Source: CAIYZT01 sp947461435 (lineage in GTDB: Bacteria; Pseudomonadota; Alphaproteobacteria; Rhodobacterales; Rhodobacteraceae). Taken from it: 64,000 bases of DNA. The DNA lies in NCBI GenBank assembly GCA_965284435.1, contig OZ260083.1, positions 992,001 to 1,056,000 on the forward strand, written 5' to 3'. The notes beneath the pieces are model-generated. The model saw only the letters and a program-made list of their open reading frames with translations, was not told where the DNA came from and did no database searches. Position numbers and translations under genes: made by a program. Positions 1-9,948 of the stretch are shown here, piece after piece. The first letter of the stretch is position 1, and the number at the start of each line of letters is the position of its first letter.

Positions 1-462
1 CGCACTTTCTGCGATGCTGGCCCGCACGATGATATCTGTCGCCATCGAATGCCCAAGAAGGGCAATTTGCGATGCCCCGGGCAAGGCACGGGCGGCAGCA
101 ATCACGCGGCGCGTTTCGGCTACCAAAAGCGCCGTTGTGCCGTTGACCGACGTGACATCCCCTGACATGGGGACGGGGTTTTTTCCGTGACCCTCAAAGT
201 CAAAAGCCAGAACCCTGTATCCCGCCTGCGCCAGGTGCAAAGAATAGGACTGCATGATCTGCCGCGACCCGGCAAATCCGTGCGCCACCACCACAACAGG
301 GCCGTTCTGATTTGGCAGAGAGTAGAGCGTAACGGGCGTTGAGCCGACATCGAACGGCGAGATGTCCAATCCGGTACGTTCTCGCTCAAGATTGAAGACG
401 GACAGAACGATCATCACGGCCGCGGCGATCAAGATGACCAAATGTTTTCGGGATCTGGGCAT
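1..462 (-). CDS. Alpha/beta hydrolase, membrane-anchored (partial, C-terminus outside window)
   Basis: The first 154 codons are visible; the rest lies beyond the left edge. Residues 8-22 form a hydrophobic N-terminal segment (HLVILIAAAVMIVLSV), so the enzyme is probably membrane-anchored or exported. An alpha/beta-hydrolase core follows: the oxyanion-side motif VVVVAHGFAGSR near residue 55, the strand AFDFEGHGKN near residue 90, and the nucleophile elbow GHSMATD near residue 140 with Ser as the presumed catalytic residue. The Asp and His of the triad would lie in the missing part. The substrate cannot be read from the sequence. The gene is divergent from ndvB. The start is the ATG at 462, chosen because it precedes the membrane segment directly. 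Confidence 0.75.
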   Translation of the reverse strand, partial: MPRSRKHLVILIAAAVMIVLSVFNLERERTGLDISPFDVGSTPVTLYSLPNQNGPVVVVAHGFAGSRQIMQSYSLHLAQAGYRVLAFDFEGHGKNPVPMSGDVTSVNGTTALLVAETRRVIAAARALPGASQIALLGHSMATDIIVRASIAESA

Positions 463-614
463 GTTGGACGTTCCGGTTCTGATCTCAGGACATACTTTGT
501 TTTCTGTTTTACGGAAGCGGCTTGGTTCCAGATCATTGTTTCTGGCCGTTTGTGTTCATTCTCGTGTCTTAACGCGCATGTGCCGATCTCTGGCCACCCG
601 GGCTCATTTCTTAA

Positions 615-639
615 GGAACAATTCCCTACCCGATGCGTT
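615..639 (+). promoter_or_regulatory. Candidate EcfG (general stress response) promoter of ndvB
   Basis: GGAAC at 615-619 and CGTT at 636-639 are separated by exactly 16 bases. This is the published consensus of alphaproteobacterial EcfG promoters. The predicted transcript would start near 647, about 80 bases before the ndvB start chosen here (729). The match is seen directly; use by the ECF factor encoded at 9104-9661 is inferred. Confidence 0.55.
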
Positions 640-728
640 TCCCTTGGAGCAGGTTTTCAATCGGAGGCGAAATTGCGCATTGGATATCGCGGCGGCCGCC
701 TTGGTGGGCCAGCACAGTCTTTCCCTGT

Positions 729-3700
729 ATGACCCCTTTCAAGGAATTTTTTTCATGGCGAAGCCGCAGTTCGGTACAGGACCCTTGGTCTGATCCCTCG
801 CCAATCCGGTCTGACCTGTTCGGGATCGAACGGCTGGAGCACCATGCCTTGACCCTGGCCGTGGCACAAAGCCTGCCAATCGGGCGCCCCGTCCGGGTGC
901 CCAATCTGCTTGGTCGCGTCACGGACAATGCCAAAGTCTTGCTATCCGCCTATCGGTCTGGTGCGCAATCCTTGGAAGCGGGTCAACCGATCACGCCTGC
1001 TGCGGAATGGTTGCTGGACAATTTTCACATTGTTGAACAGCAGTTGCGGCAAATCAAAGATGACCTGCCGCCGGGATACTATCGACACTTGCCCAAACTG
1101 GCTGAAGGTCCTTTGGCGGGATATCCCCGTGTTCTGGGGCTGGCCTGGGCCTATGTGGCGCATACCGACAGTCTGTTGTCGGACAATGCGTTGTTAAGGT
1201 TTGTACAGTCTTATCAGACTGTTCAGCCCTTAACGATTGGTGAGCTGTGGGCCGTGGCGATCACGCTTCGTATCGTGCTGATCGAAAACATGCGCAGGCT
1301 TTCCGTTCAGATCACGCAAGCCGATCGCCTGCGGCGCGCGGCGGACACTCTGGTTGACCAAGTCTTTGGCAAGAATGAACCCGGGGTTTCGGGCAATGCA
1401 GTCCTGGCAAAGCTGGACGGTGCGGAAATTCCCGAGATTATGGCCGCCCAAATAGCAAAACGGTTGCGCGGCACAGACCCGGCCGAAACACCTTTGGCCG
1501 GATGGTTTGACGACCGGCTGCGCCAATTGGGGCAGACGGTTGACATGGTGGTGGCCAATGCTCAGGCGCGGCAAGGCGCCTCAAACGTCACGATGCGAAA
1601 CATCGTTACCTCAATGCGACGCATGTCCGAGATGGATTGGGCCGATTTTTTTGAAGCGGCAAGTCTGACAGAAGCCCGGTTGAGAACGCATCCAGGCTAT
1701 GCGGAAATGGATTTTACAACGCGCAATCGCTACCGCACTTCGATTGAGACTTTGGCGCGCCATTCACAGCATGATGAAACGGCCGTCACACAATCCGCTT
1801 TGGGTTTTGCTGCTGCCGGAACATCGCCCGCATCGCGCGATCCGGGATTTGCCCTGATCGGCGACGGATTACCGGCGCTGGAGCGGAGCCTTGAATATTC
1901 ACCGCCCTTGGCCATCGCCGTGGGCCGGCGCCTGCGCGCGCTCGGGTTGACGGGATATCTGGGATCAATCATCATCGCCGCGTCAGCCTTGTTAGGATTG
2001 GCCTTTTGGCTCACGGGGCTTGGCGGCTTCGCCCTCGCACTTTCGGGCTTTGCCGTCGCCTTTGAAGCGGGAACTGCAATAATCAATCTGTTTGTGACCC
2101 GGTTGGTCGGGCCAAAACCCTTGCCGGGTTTGTCTTTGACCGATGGGATCCCGGACGAATTGCGAACGCTCGTCGCCGTGCCTGTATTGCTGGGCACCGC
2201 GATGGATCTTGAAGCACAGATCGATCTGCTGGAGGTTCATTTTCTGTCCAGTGTCGGCGGGGCCGTGTCCTTTGCCTTGCTGACCGATGGCGCCGATGCG
2301 GCCTCAGAAACTAATCCGATGGATGCGGCCTTGATTGCGGCATCGCGATCGGCGATCGCAAGATTGAATGAAATCTATCCGTCACAGGACGGTAACAGGT
2401 TCTTCTTGCTTCATCGTCAACGCCAATGGAACCCGGCCGAAGGGGTTTGGATGGGATGGGAGCGTAAGCGCGGCAAGCTGATGGAACTGAACAGACTGCT
2501 GCGCGGGGCCACCGATACCAGCTTTTTGGCCTGCCCAGGTCTTCCCCAACAAGTCAAATACGTGATCACTTTGGATGCTGACACCCGCATCCTGCGCGAC
2601 ACGGTGCGCCGATTGATAGGGAAAATGGCGCATCCTTTGAACCAGCCCGTCGTTGATCCGGTGCGCCAAAGAGTAACATCAGGCTACGGGATACTTCAGC
2701 CACAAGTAACCCCCGCCCTTCCCTTGGGGCGGGACGGATCCCTTTATCAGCAGATTTCGTCCAGTCGTGGCGGACTTGAACCCTATGCTTCTGCCAGTTC
2801 CGATGTCTATCAAGATCTATTCTGTGAAGGATCATTTACGGGCAAGGGCATTTATCACATCGATACCTTTTCTGCAGTCATGGCGGAACGGGTTCCTGAC
2901 AATACCTTGTTAAGTCACGATTTGTTCGAAGGCGGGTTTGCTCGTGCCGGACTTGCAAGCGATATTCAAGTGGTTGAAGATTTTCCGTCGCGGCAGGATG
3001 TCGATTCCCGCAGGCACCACCGCTGGGTGCGCGGCGACTGGCAGCTGATCCCTTGGATCACAGGCTGGCGGGCAACCAAGGGCGGCATCTCGGCGGTAAA
3101 TCGCTGGAAGATGCTGGATAATCTTCGGCGGTCTTTGCTGGCGCCGATGGCCCTTTGGGCATTGATGACCGGTTGGCTTTTGCCCCTTCCTCAAGCCCTC
3201 GCTTGGACCACGGCCGTTTTGGCCATGATGGCCTTACCGCGTCTTGTAGCCCTTCCATTGGCGGTTTTGCCGGGGCGCGCAGGCATCACATCACAAAGCC
3301 ATTTTCAGGCCTTGCGGTACGATGTGAAGATCGCGCTGGCGCAGGTTCTTTTGGCGGTAGTGATGATGGCCGAAACCGCCGCGCATATGCTGGATGCTAT
3401 TGCGCGAACCCTTTTCCGGCTAGTCCGGGGGCGGCATCTTCTCGAATGGCTGACGGCAGCGCAAGCAAGCGGGGCAGGTCTTCGCGGCTATGTTGGGTTC
3501 TATCGGCTTAAAGCCCGCGGTCTGGGTCTGGGGTTGGGGCTTGTTGCGGCGGCTTGCGCCTTAAACCCAACCGTCTGGCCCATCGGTCTGCTCTTTTCCA
3601 TCCTTTGGCTGTCTGGTCCCGCTCTGGCGCGGTGGATCAGCTCGCCAACCTCCGATTTTGCCGCAACGCCGCTGACGGTGGACGAACGCCGCGAATTGCG

Positions 3701-6700
3701 ACTGATCAGTCGTCGCACCTGGCGCTATTTCGAAACATTTGTGACCAAGCAAAGCCATTTCCTGCCGCCGGACAATTTTCAGGAAATCCCGCGCGCGGTG
3801 GTCGCAAGCCGCACCTCTCCGACCAACATCGGCCTGTATCTCTTGTCGATCACCGTCGCCCATGACATGGGCTGGATCGGGCAGGCCGAGGCTGTTGAAC
3901 GCATCGACCAAACGTTGGGCACCCTGTCGCGGATGTCCCGGTTTCGCGGGCACCTGTACAATTGGTATGACACGTCAGACCTGCGGGTGCTTGACCCGGC
4001 CTATGTCTCCACCGTGGACAGCGGCAACCTTGCCGGGCATTTGATTGCGGTTTCTCAGGCTTGCCTGCATTGGGCGGCGCATCCGCAAAGCCCAAATCCG
4101 GAAGGACTTGATGATGCCATGGCGCTTGCGCTTTTGGCCCTGGGCCCCGCGCCCGATCAGGCGACTATTGATCTGCTGTCGCGCATCGCCAAACATCCGG
4201 CCTTTGCGGCCGAAGCATCGAAGCTTGCAGAAGCCAACGGCGGCGTCGATTCCGACGCCCTTTATTGGATGCGGGCGATGGCAGCTACTTACGCCAGCCA
4301 GCTGACAGAACCAGCAAGCCCGGATCGTTTGCGCGCTTTGGCCCAGCAGACACGGCAACTGGCCATGGAAATGGAGTTCGGGTTTTTGATGCAGCCCGAT
4401 AAAAAGCTGCTCTCCATCGGGTTTTCCGTATCCAAGAATGCACTGGATCCAAATTGCTATGACCTTTTGGCTTCCGAGGCGCGATTGGCCAGCCTGTTTG
4501 CCATCGCCAAGGGCGATGTGGAAACACGCCACTGGTTCTTGCTTGGTCGCGCCAGCACCCCGATTGGGATGGGGTCTGCCCTGATTTCATGGTCTGGCAG
4601 CATGTTTGAATATTTGATGCCCTCTTTGGTCATGCGCGCAGCGGCAGGGTCGGTTCTGGAACAAAGCAATCGCCGCGTGGTCGCACAACAACAAACCTAC
4701 GCTGCGGCATTGGGGATCCCGTGGGGAATTTCCGAATCATCCTACAATGCGCGCGATCTGGAAATGACCTATCAGTATTCCAATTTTGGCGTGCCGGGCC
4801 TTGGATTGAAGCGGGGTCTTAGCGAAAATCGGGTGGTCGCGCCTTATGCAACCGGACTGGCCGCGATGGTGGATCCCAAAGCGGCACTGCGAAACTTTGC
4901 CGCTTTGGCTGAAATCGGCGCAATGGGCCGCTACGGATTCTATGAGGCTGTTGACTTTACATCGTCACGCATTCCGGCAGGGTCGCAACACGTTGTTGTC
5001 CGCAGTTTCATGGCCCATCACCAAGGCATGACGATCACCGCCCTTGCCAATGTCTTGTTTGATGGTCGCTTGCGAGAGCGGTTTCATTCGGAACCGATTG
5101 TTCAAGCTGTTGAAATGCTTCTGCAAGAACGCATGCCGCGGGATATGGCGCTCGCGCCTCCGCGGGCACAGGAAGTTTTGGTGGCGGCAGTTGAACAAAC
5201 GTCGGTTCCTATTGTCCGGTTCTTTGAAAAAACAGCGATGGGCACCCCGACGGCCCATTACCTGTCCAATGGGTCCTATGGTGTCATGGTCACCCCGAAT
5301 GGTGGCGGATTCAGCCGGTGGGGGGATATGTTTGTTACGCGATGGAGGGCAGACGCGACGCGGGCACAGCATGGCGGATTTGTCTATCTGCGCGATGTGC
5401 GATCTGGCGGCGAGTGGTCGGCTGCCGTCCTGCCGACGGTGCGCGATTCCGATTTGCACAAGGCCGTGTTTTGCGAACATCAAGCGTCCTTTACCCATAC
5501 GGCGCGCCATCTGGTGACGCTGACAGAGGTTGTGGTTTCGGCCGAAGACAATGCCGAAGCACGCCGCGTGACATTGACAAACTCTGGCCGTCACCTGCGC
5601 GAAATCGATGTCACCTCTTATGCCGAATTGGTGCTGGCCACGGGGGCTGCTGATTTGGCACATCCAGCATTTTCAAAGCTTTTCGTTGTCACCGACTTTC
5701 TACCCGAACTGGGCGTTTTGATCGCCACCCGGCGCAAGCGCAGTCCCTCTGATCCCGAAATCTGGGCCGCGCATATTGCGGTTGTTGAAGGGGTTGAAAC
5801 GGCCCCTGCGCAGCACGAAACCGACCGCGCCCGGTTCTTTGGGCGGGGGCGGAATCTTGAAAATCCGGCGGCAGCGGGAACGGATCTTTCGGGAACCGTC
5901 GGCACGGTACTTGATCCCATATTTGCCCTGCGCCGCCGGTTGATCGTTCCCGCCGGCGGACGCGCGCGCGTCACCTTCTGGACCATGGTCGCGGCGACAC
6001 CCGAGGCTTTGCTGGATATGGTGGACCGCCACCGAGACCCCTCTGCCTTTGGACGAGCGGTGACCTTGGCTTGGACGCAATCGCAGGTTCAATTGCGCCA
6101 TCTGGCCATAACGGCTGCGACGGCGTCAGATTTTCAAAGGCTTTCCGGAATGGTGAGCCGGGGCGATTCCAGGCTGCGCGCGAATGCGTCCCAAATTCGA
6201 TCTGGTGCAGGCTTGCAATCAGATCTGTGGTCTTTGGGGATCTCCGGTGACTTGCCAATCGTGCTTTTCCTGATCAGCGATGCCGAAGATGCTGGACGAT
6301 TGCACGAAATACTGACCGCTGCGGAATACTGGCGAATGCGCCAGTTCCCGGTTGATCTTGTGATTTTGAACGAACGGTCGACATCCTATGTTCAAGATTT
6401 GCAAATCCTGATTGAAACGGCGGTTCGCTCTGCCAAGGCGCGGCCGAATGCGGAGGGGCCTTATGGGAGTATTTTTGCCCTTCGCGCCGACCTGACCCCG
6501 CCGGATGTCAGAGCAAGGCTTGTTGCTGCCGCCGCAGTAATTCTGATCGCAAGCAGAGGCAACATTGGCGCGCAGATCGATGTTCTTCCCCACGTTGCGG
6601 TGCCAAGCACCAAAACAGGTTCGCCCGTCATTCCAGCATCGCCGATGGCCGCAACGGTACCAGATCTTGAGTTTTTCAATGGCATAGGCGGGTTTGATCA

Positions 6701-9056
6701 GGATGGCCGCGAATATGTGACCATTTTGCGCAATGGACAGACCACTCCTGCACCCTGGATCAACGTCATTGCGAACCCCACCTTCGGTTTTCAGGTATCG
6801 GCTGAGGGCAGTGGATTTTCCTGGGCAGACAACAGTCGCGAGAATCAACTGACACCGTGGTCGAATGATCCGGTGATCGATCCAGCGGGTGAGGCCATGT
6901 ATATCAAGGACCTTGAGACGGGTCAGATATGGACACCCACGGCTCTGCCTATCCGAACCAACGGCACCTACATTGCACGACATGGATTTGGCTATTCCAG
7001 TTTCCACCATTCAGCCAACGGCATTGCTGCCGATATGGTTCAGTTCGTGGCAAACGACGCCCCGGTCAAACTGACACGGTTGCGGCTGCACAACACTTCG
7101 GGGCGGCCGCGCAAATTGTCCGTGACGGCCTATGCCGAATGGGTGCTTGGCACCTCGCGGGGGGCGACTTCGGCCCATCTGATCACGGAAATAGACGGTG
7201 CGACCGGTGCAATTTTGGTTCGTAACCCCCGTGGGATGGCCTTCCCGGGCCGGGTTGCCTTTGCGGACCTGGGCGGCACGGTCACCAGTTTGACTTGTGA
7301 CCGCACAGAGGTTCTGGGACATTTGGGGTCAACCGCCGCACCTGCCCGGCTTGTGGGCCTTTCTGGTCGCGCGGGGCCGGGCCTTGATCCTTGCGCCGCG
7401 CTTCAGCGCGCGGTGACCTTGGCTGGAGGGCAAACGGTTGATATCGTCTTCACCCTTGGACAATGCGCCAATGCCGATGATGCGCGGGCATTGATCTTGG
7501 CAATGCGGGCCGAAGACCCAGAGGGTATTCTGAAAGCTGCGCAGACCCGATGGTCGGATCTTCTGGCCCGTGTTCAGGTTCGCACGCCAGACCGCGCGAT
7601 GGATATCATGCTGAACGGTTGGCTGATATACCAAACGGTTGCCTGCCGGATCTGGGCGCGTGCCGGATTTTACCAGGCCAGCGGTGCCTATGGATTTCGC
7701 GATCAACTTCAAGACGGCATGGCCATGACAGCCATCCGGCCAGAAATGACGCGGGCCCATCTTCTGCGCGCCGCATCCAGGCAGTTTCCCGAAGGCGACG
7801 TGCAGCATTGGTGGCTCCCTCATTCGGGACAGGGCGTGCGAACAAGAATTTCAGATGATCGTGTTTGGCTGGCCTATGCCGCGTCGCAATATGTCGCCGT
7901 ATCCGGAGATGAAGAAGTTTTGGATGAAGTTCTGCCCTTTTTAGATGGCCCACCGCTGCAAGCTGCAGAGCACGACAATTTCTTTCTTCCGGCGCCATCT
8001 GAAGCCACCGCAACCCTGTTCGAACATTGTGCCCGGGGGCTTGATCAGGCGATTGACCTGACAGGGGCGAATGGAATGCCCTTGATGGGGACCGGAGACT
8101 GGAACGATGGGATGAACCGCGTCGGCGAAGGCGGGAAGGGTACCAGTGTCTGGCTTGGCTGGCTGTTGATCGCCACGATCCGCGCGATACACCCCTTGGC
8201 CTTGGCCCGAGATCCCGTTCGCGCCGCGCGGTGGCTTGCGCACAGTGAAAACCTGCGGCAAGCGGTTGAGCGTGACGGTTGGGACGGGGCCTGGTACCGC
8301 AGAGGCCATTTTGATGATGGAACCCCGTTGGGGTCTTCGGTTTCGGCCGAATGCCGGATTGATTCCATCGCACAGTCCTGGGCTGTCCTCTCAGGATCGG
8401 CGGAACCCGCGCGCGCGGTCAGCGCGATGCAGGCGATGACGGATCAGCTGATAAAGCCCAGACTTGCGCTGCTATTCACCCCCCCATTTGATCGTACCTT
8501 TCCAGATCCCGGATACATAAAAGGGTATCCCCCGGGTTTGCGCGAAAACGGTGGGCAGTACAGCCATGCCGCCATGTGGGCCATTTTGGCGCAGACGGCC
8601 CTTGGAAACGGCGACGCGGCGGGCGCTTTATTTGCACTTGTGAATCCGATCAATCATGCCCTGACTTTTGCAGAAATTGGTCGCTACAAGGTCGAACCCT
8701 ATGTGGTGGCGGCCGATGTCTATTCGGTCGATCCCCATGCTGGCCGCGGTGGGTGGACATGGTACACAGGGTCCGCTGCATGGATGCACCGAGCCGGGAT
8801 CGAAGGGATCCTTGGACTAACGCGGCGGGGCGACAAGATGACCTTCGCGCCCTGTCTTCCCAGCGCATGGCCACAGGTCGACCTGACGTTGACGGACGGG
8901 CCATCCACCTGTCAGGTCACGATCCTGAACCCCTGCTGGATGAGCCGCGGCATCAAGACAGCCCATTTGAATGGCACGGCAGTGGATTGTGGCGGGGGAA
9001 CTGTGACCCTGCCCATCGACCAATTGAATGGCAAATTGGTTCTTGAAATCGGGTGA
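729..9056 (+). CDS. ndvB: Cyclic beta-1,2-glucan synthase NdvB/ChvB/Cgs
   Basis: A giant inner-membrane enzyme of 2775 residues, close to the 2800-2870 of rhizobial and Brucella homologues. It builds cyclic beta-1,2-glucan from UDP-glucose. Membrane segments lie near residues 411-445. The GT84 glycosyltransferase domain contains TLDADTR near 613 and DLFCEGSF, HDLFEGGF and HHRWVRGDW between about 690 and 770. More membrane segments occupy about 800-970. A glycoamylase-like region follows (about 987-1430), then GH94-type beta-sandwich modules and a GH94 catalytic domain (about 2290-2725) with the acid motif GTGDWNDGMNRVG near 2455, which sets chain length by phosphorolysis. The frame is open back to an ATG at 633, but that extension reads poorly (WISRRPPWWAS) and overlaps the candidate EcfG promoter, so 729 is preferred. 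No ndvA exporter is in the window. Confidence 0.93.
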   Translation: MTPFKEFFSWRSRSSVQDPWSDPSPIRSDLFGIERLEHHALTLAVAQSLPIGRPVRVPNLLGRVTDNAKVLLSAYRSGAQSLEAGQPITPAAEWLLDNFHIVEQQLRQIKDDLPPGYYRHLPKLAEGPLAGYPRVLGLAWAYVAHTDSLLSDNALLRFVQSYQTVQPLTIGELWAVAITLRIVLIENMRRLSVQITQADRLRRAADTLVDQVFGKNEPGVSGNAVLAKLDGAEIPEIMAAQIAKRLRGTDPAETPLAGWFDDRLRQLGQTVDMVVANAQARQGASNVTMRNIVTSMRRMSEMDWADFFEAASLTEARLRTHPGYAEMDFTTRNRYRTSIETLARHSQHDETAVTQSALGFAAAGTSPASRDPGFALIGDGLPALERSLEYSPPLAIAVGRRLRALGLTGYLGSIIIAASALLGLAFWLTGLGGFALALSGFAVAFEAGTAIINLFVTRLVGPKPLPGLSLTDGIPDELRTLVAVPVLLGTAMDLEAQIDLLEVHFLSSVGGAVSFALLTDGADAASETNPMDAALIAASRSAIARLNEIYPSQDGNRFFLLHRQRQWNPAEGVWMGWERKRGKLMELNRLLRGATDTSFLACPGLPQQVKYVITLDADTRILRDTVRRLIGKMAHPLNQPVVDPVRQRVTSGYGILQPQVTPALPLGRDGSLYQQISSSRGGLEPYASASSDVYQDLFCEGSFTGKGIYHIDTFSAVMAERVPDNTLLSHDLFEGGFARAGLASDIQVVEDFPSRQDVDSRRHHRWVRGDWQLIPWITGWRATKGGISAVNRWKMLDNLRRSLLAPMALWALMTGWLLPLPQALAWTTAVLAMMALPRLVALPLAVLPGRAGITSQSHFQALRYDVKIALAQVLLAVVMMAETAAHMLDAIARTLFRLVRGRHLLEWLTAAQASGAGLRGYVGFYRLKARGLGLGLGLVAAACALNPTVWPIGLLFSILWLSGPALARWISSPTSDFAATPLTVDERRELRLISRRTWRYFETFVTKQSHFLPPDNFQEIPRAVVASRTSPTNIGLYLLSITVAHDMGWIGQAEAVERIDQTLGTLSRMSRFRGHLYNWYDTSDLRVLDPAYVSTVDSGNLAGHLIAVSQACLHWAAHPQSPNPEGLDDAMALALLALGPAPDQATIDLLSRIAKHPAFAAEASKLAEANGGVDSDALYWMRAMAATYASQLTEPASPDRLRALAQQTRQLAMEMEFGFLMQPDKKLLSIGFSVSKNALDPNCYDLLASEARLASLFAIAKGDVETRHWFLLGRASTPIGMGSALISWSGSMFEYLMPSLVMRAAAGSVLEQSNRRVVAQQQTYAAALGIPWGISESSYNARDLEMTYQYSNFGVPGLGLKRGLSENRVVAPYATGLAAMVDPKAALRNFAALAEIGAMGRYGFYEAVDFTSSRIPAGSQHVVVRSFMAHHQGMTITALANVLFDGRLRERFHSEPIVQAVEMLLQERMPRDMALAPPRAQEVLVAAVEQTSVPIVRFFEKTAMGTPTAHYLSNGSYGVMVTPNGGGFSRWGDMFVTRWRADATRAQHGGFVYLRDVRSGGEWSAAVLPTVRDSDLHKAVFCEHQASFTHTARHLVTLTEVVVSAEDNAEARRVTLTNSGRHLREIDVTSYAELVLATGAADLAHPAFSKLFVVTDFLPELGVLIATRRKRSPSDPEIWAAHIAVVEGVETAPAQHETDRARFFGRGRNLENPAAAGTDLSGTVGTVLDPIFALRRRLIVPAGGRARVTFWTMVAATPEALLDMVDRHRDPSAFGRAVTLAWTQSQVQLRHLAITAATASDFQRLSGMVSRGDSRLRANASQIRSGAGLQSDLWSLGISGDLPIVLFLISDAEDAGRLHEILTAAEYWRMRQFPVDLVILNERSTSYVQDLQILIETAVRSAKARPNAEGPYGSIFALRADLTPPDVRARLVAAAAVILIASRGNIGAQIDVLPHVAVPSTKTGSPVIPASPMAATVPDLEFFNGIGGFDQDGREYVTILRNGQTTPAPWINVIANPTFGFQVSAEGSGFSWADNSRENQLTPWSNDPVIDPAGEAMYIKDLETGQIWTPTALPIRTNGTYIARHGFGYSSFHHSANGIAADMVQFVANDAPVKLTRLRLHNTSGRPRKLSVTAYAEWVLGTSRGATSAHLITEIDGATGAILVRNPRGMAFPGRVAFADLGGTVTSLTCDRTEVLGHLGSTAAPARLVGLSGRAGPGLDPCAALQRAVTLAGGQTVDIVFTLGQCANADDARALILAMRAEDPEGILKAAQTRWSDLLARVQVRTPDRAMDIMLNGWLIYQTVACRIWARAGFYQASGAYGFRDQLQDGMAMTAIRPEMTRAHLLRAASRQFPEGDVQHWWLPHSGQGVRTRISDDRVWLAYAASQYVAVSGDEEVLDEVLPFLDGPPLQAAEHDNFFLPAPSEATATLFEHCARGLDQAIDLTGANGMPLMGTGDWNDGMNRVGEGGKGTSVWLGWLLIATIRAIHPLALARDPVRAARWLAHSENLRQAVERDGWDGAWYRRGHFDDGTPLGSSVSAECRIDSIAQSWAVLSGSAEPARAVSAMQAMTDQLIKPRLALLFTPPFDRTFPDPGYIKGYPPGLRENGGQYSHAAMWAILAQTALGNGDAAGALFALVNPINHALTFAEIGRYKVEPYVVAADVYSVDPHAGRGGWTWYTGSAAWMHRAGIEGILGLTRRGDKMTFAPCLPSAWPQVDLTLTDGPSTCQVTILNPCWMSRGIKTAHLNGTAVDCGGGTVTLPIDQLNGKLVLEIG

Positions 9057-9103
9057 GTCTTTGGCCGGCCGATGAATACTCGTCAAAAGGGCCCGCGATA
9101 ATC

Positions 9104-9661
9104 CTATCGACCGGCTATGGCGGGAATGGGTTCTTGCGGCTGACGTAAAAAGGCAGCGGCCGGATCAAGCAAATCTTTCAACTGCGACCGCGCACGGCTT
9201 AATCTGCTTTTTGCTGTGCCAGCAGGTATTCCAATTTGCTCCGCGGCAGCGATGTAAGAATATCCCGATGCGCCAACCAAGGCGACAATCTTGCGATGCT
9301 CTGGCGAAAGCTGCGCGAAGGCATGCAGAAATTCGCGCAGGGCCAGCCGCCCATCATGGTCAGGCAGGGTGACCAAAGTCGCGGCGTGAAGGCCGTCGGG
9401 ATCGGACACTTCAAACTTCTGTTTGCGCAATCCAGAATAAAATGTGTTGCGCAAAATCGTGAAAAGCCAAGCACGCAAGTTGCTGTCCCGTTGAAACTGG
9501 TCAATGCAGGCATAGGCCTTCACGATCGTATCTTGAACCAAATCTTCTGCCGCATGAAAGTTGCGCGCCAAGGCAAAGGCATATTTTTGCAGCGCGGGCA
9601 GGTGGCCCAAGATCTGCCCATCCCATGTGGAGCGGCAACGCGTGATTTGGTTCGCTGGCAT
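9104..9661 (-). CDS. ECF sigma factor, EcfG-like
   Basis: A 185-residue sigma-70-family factor with region 2 (AEDLVQDTIVKAY at about 39-51, then RAWLFTILRNTFYSGLRK) and region 4 (LSPEHRKIVALVGASGYSY...GTAKSRLSRARSQL, about 117-165). The LFTILRNTFYS stretch and the GASGYSY helix-turn-helix resemble EcfG (ECF15), the general stress sigma factor of alphaproteobacteria. The frame is open to 9772, but the ATG at 9661 has an AGGA ribosome site about 10 bases upstream and gives the usual family length. NepR and PhyR, which often neighbour ecfG, are not visible. The gene is convergent with ndvB, whose upstream region has an EcfG-type promoter. The ECF call is firm; the EcfG subgroup is likely. Confidence 0.88.
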   Translation of the reverse strand: MPANQITRCRSTWDGQILGHLPALQKYAFALARNFHAAEDLVQDTIVKAYACIDQFQRDSNLRAWLFTILRNTFYSGLRKQKFEVSDPDGLHAATLVTLPDHDGRLALREFLHAFAQLSPEHRKIVALVGASGYSYIAAAEQIGIPAGTAKSRLSRARSQLKDLLDPAAAFLRQPQEPIPAIAGR

Positions 9662-9948
9662 GATTTGGGGTCCTGTCGAGAATGCCCGAACGGTTGGTCC
9701 ACAAGATGCGGACCTTCCAGAGTCAGGCGTGATGATTTCTCGCAGTTTTCGCAGAAAATGATCTTCGCGCACTCATATGGATCATGATTGTGATCAATTG
9801 ATCCGGGTGTCAGACAGACGGTTCCATCGGCCGAACGGCAACCGAACGGCGTGGCCGATTTGCCTGGGCCCTTATGCATATTCTGTCCAGTGCGCCGGTC
9901 CATTCAAGGGCTGGCTGCACCGCCAGTTTCACTCTTTGGCGACGGCGC

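Noticed and set aside
633..728. Longer ndvB N-terminus from the ATG at 633
   Set aside because: The 32 extra residues are Trp/Arg/Pro-rich and unlike protein, and the start codon lies inside the GGAAC-N16-CGTT promoter match.
9520..9903. Minus-strand frame with a Cys-rich stretch upstream of the ECF gene (anti-sigma or NepR candidate)
   Set aside because: It overlaps the sigma factor by over 140 bases in another frame, lacks a ribosome site and does not match NepR or a zinc anti-sigma motif. The 9662-9948 gap holds no gene I can support.
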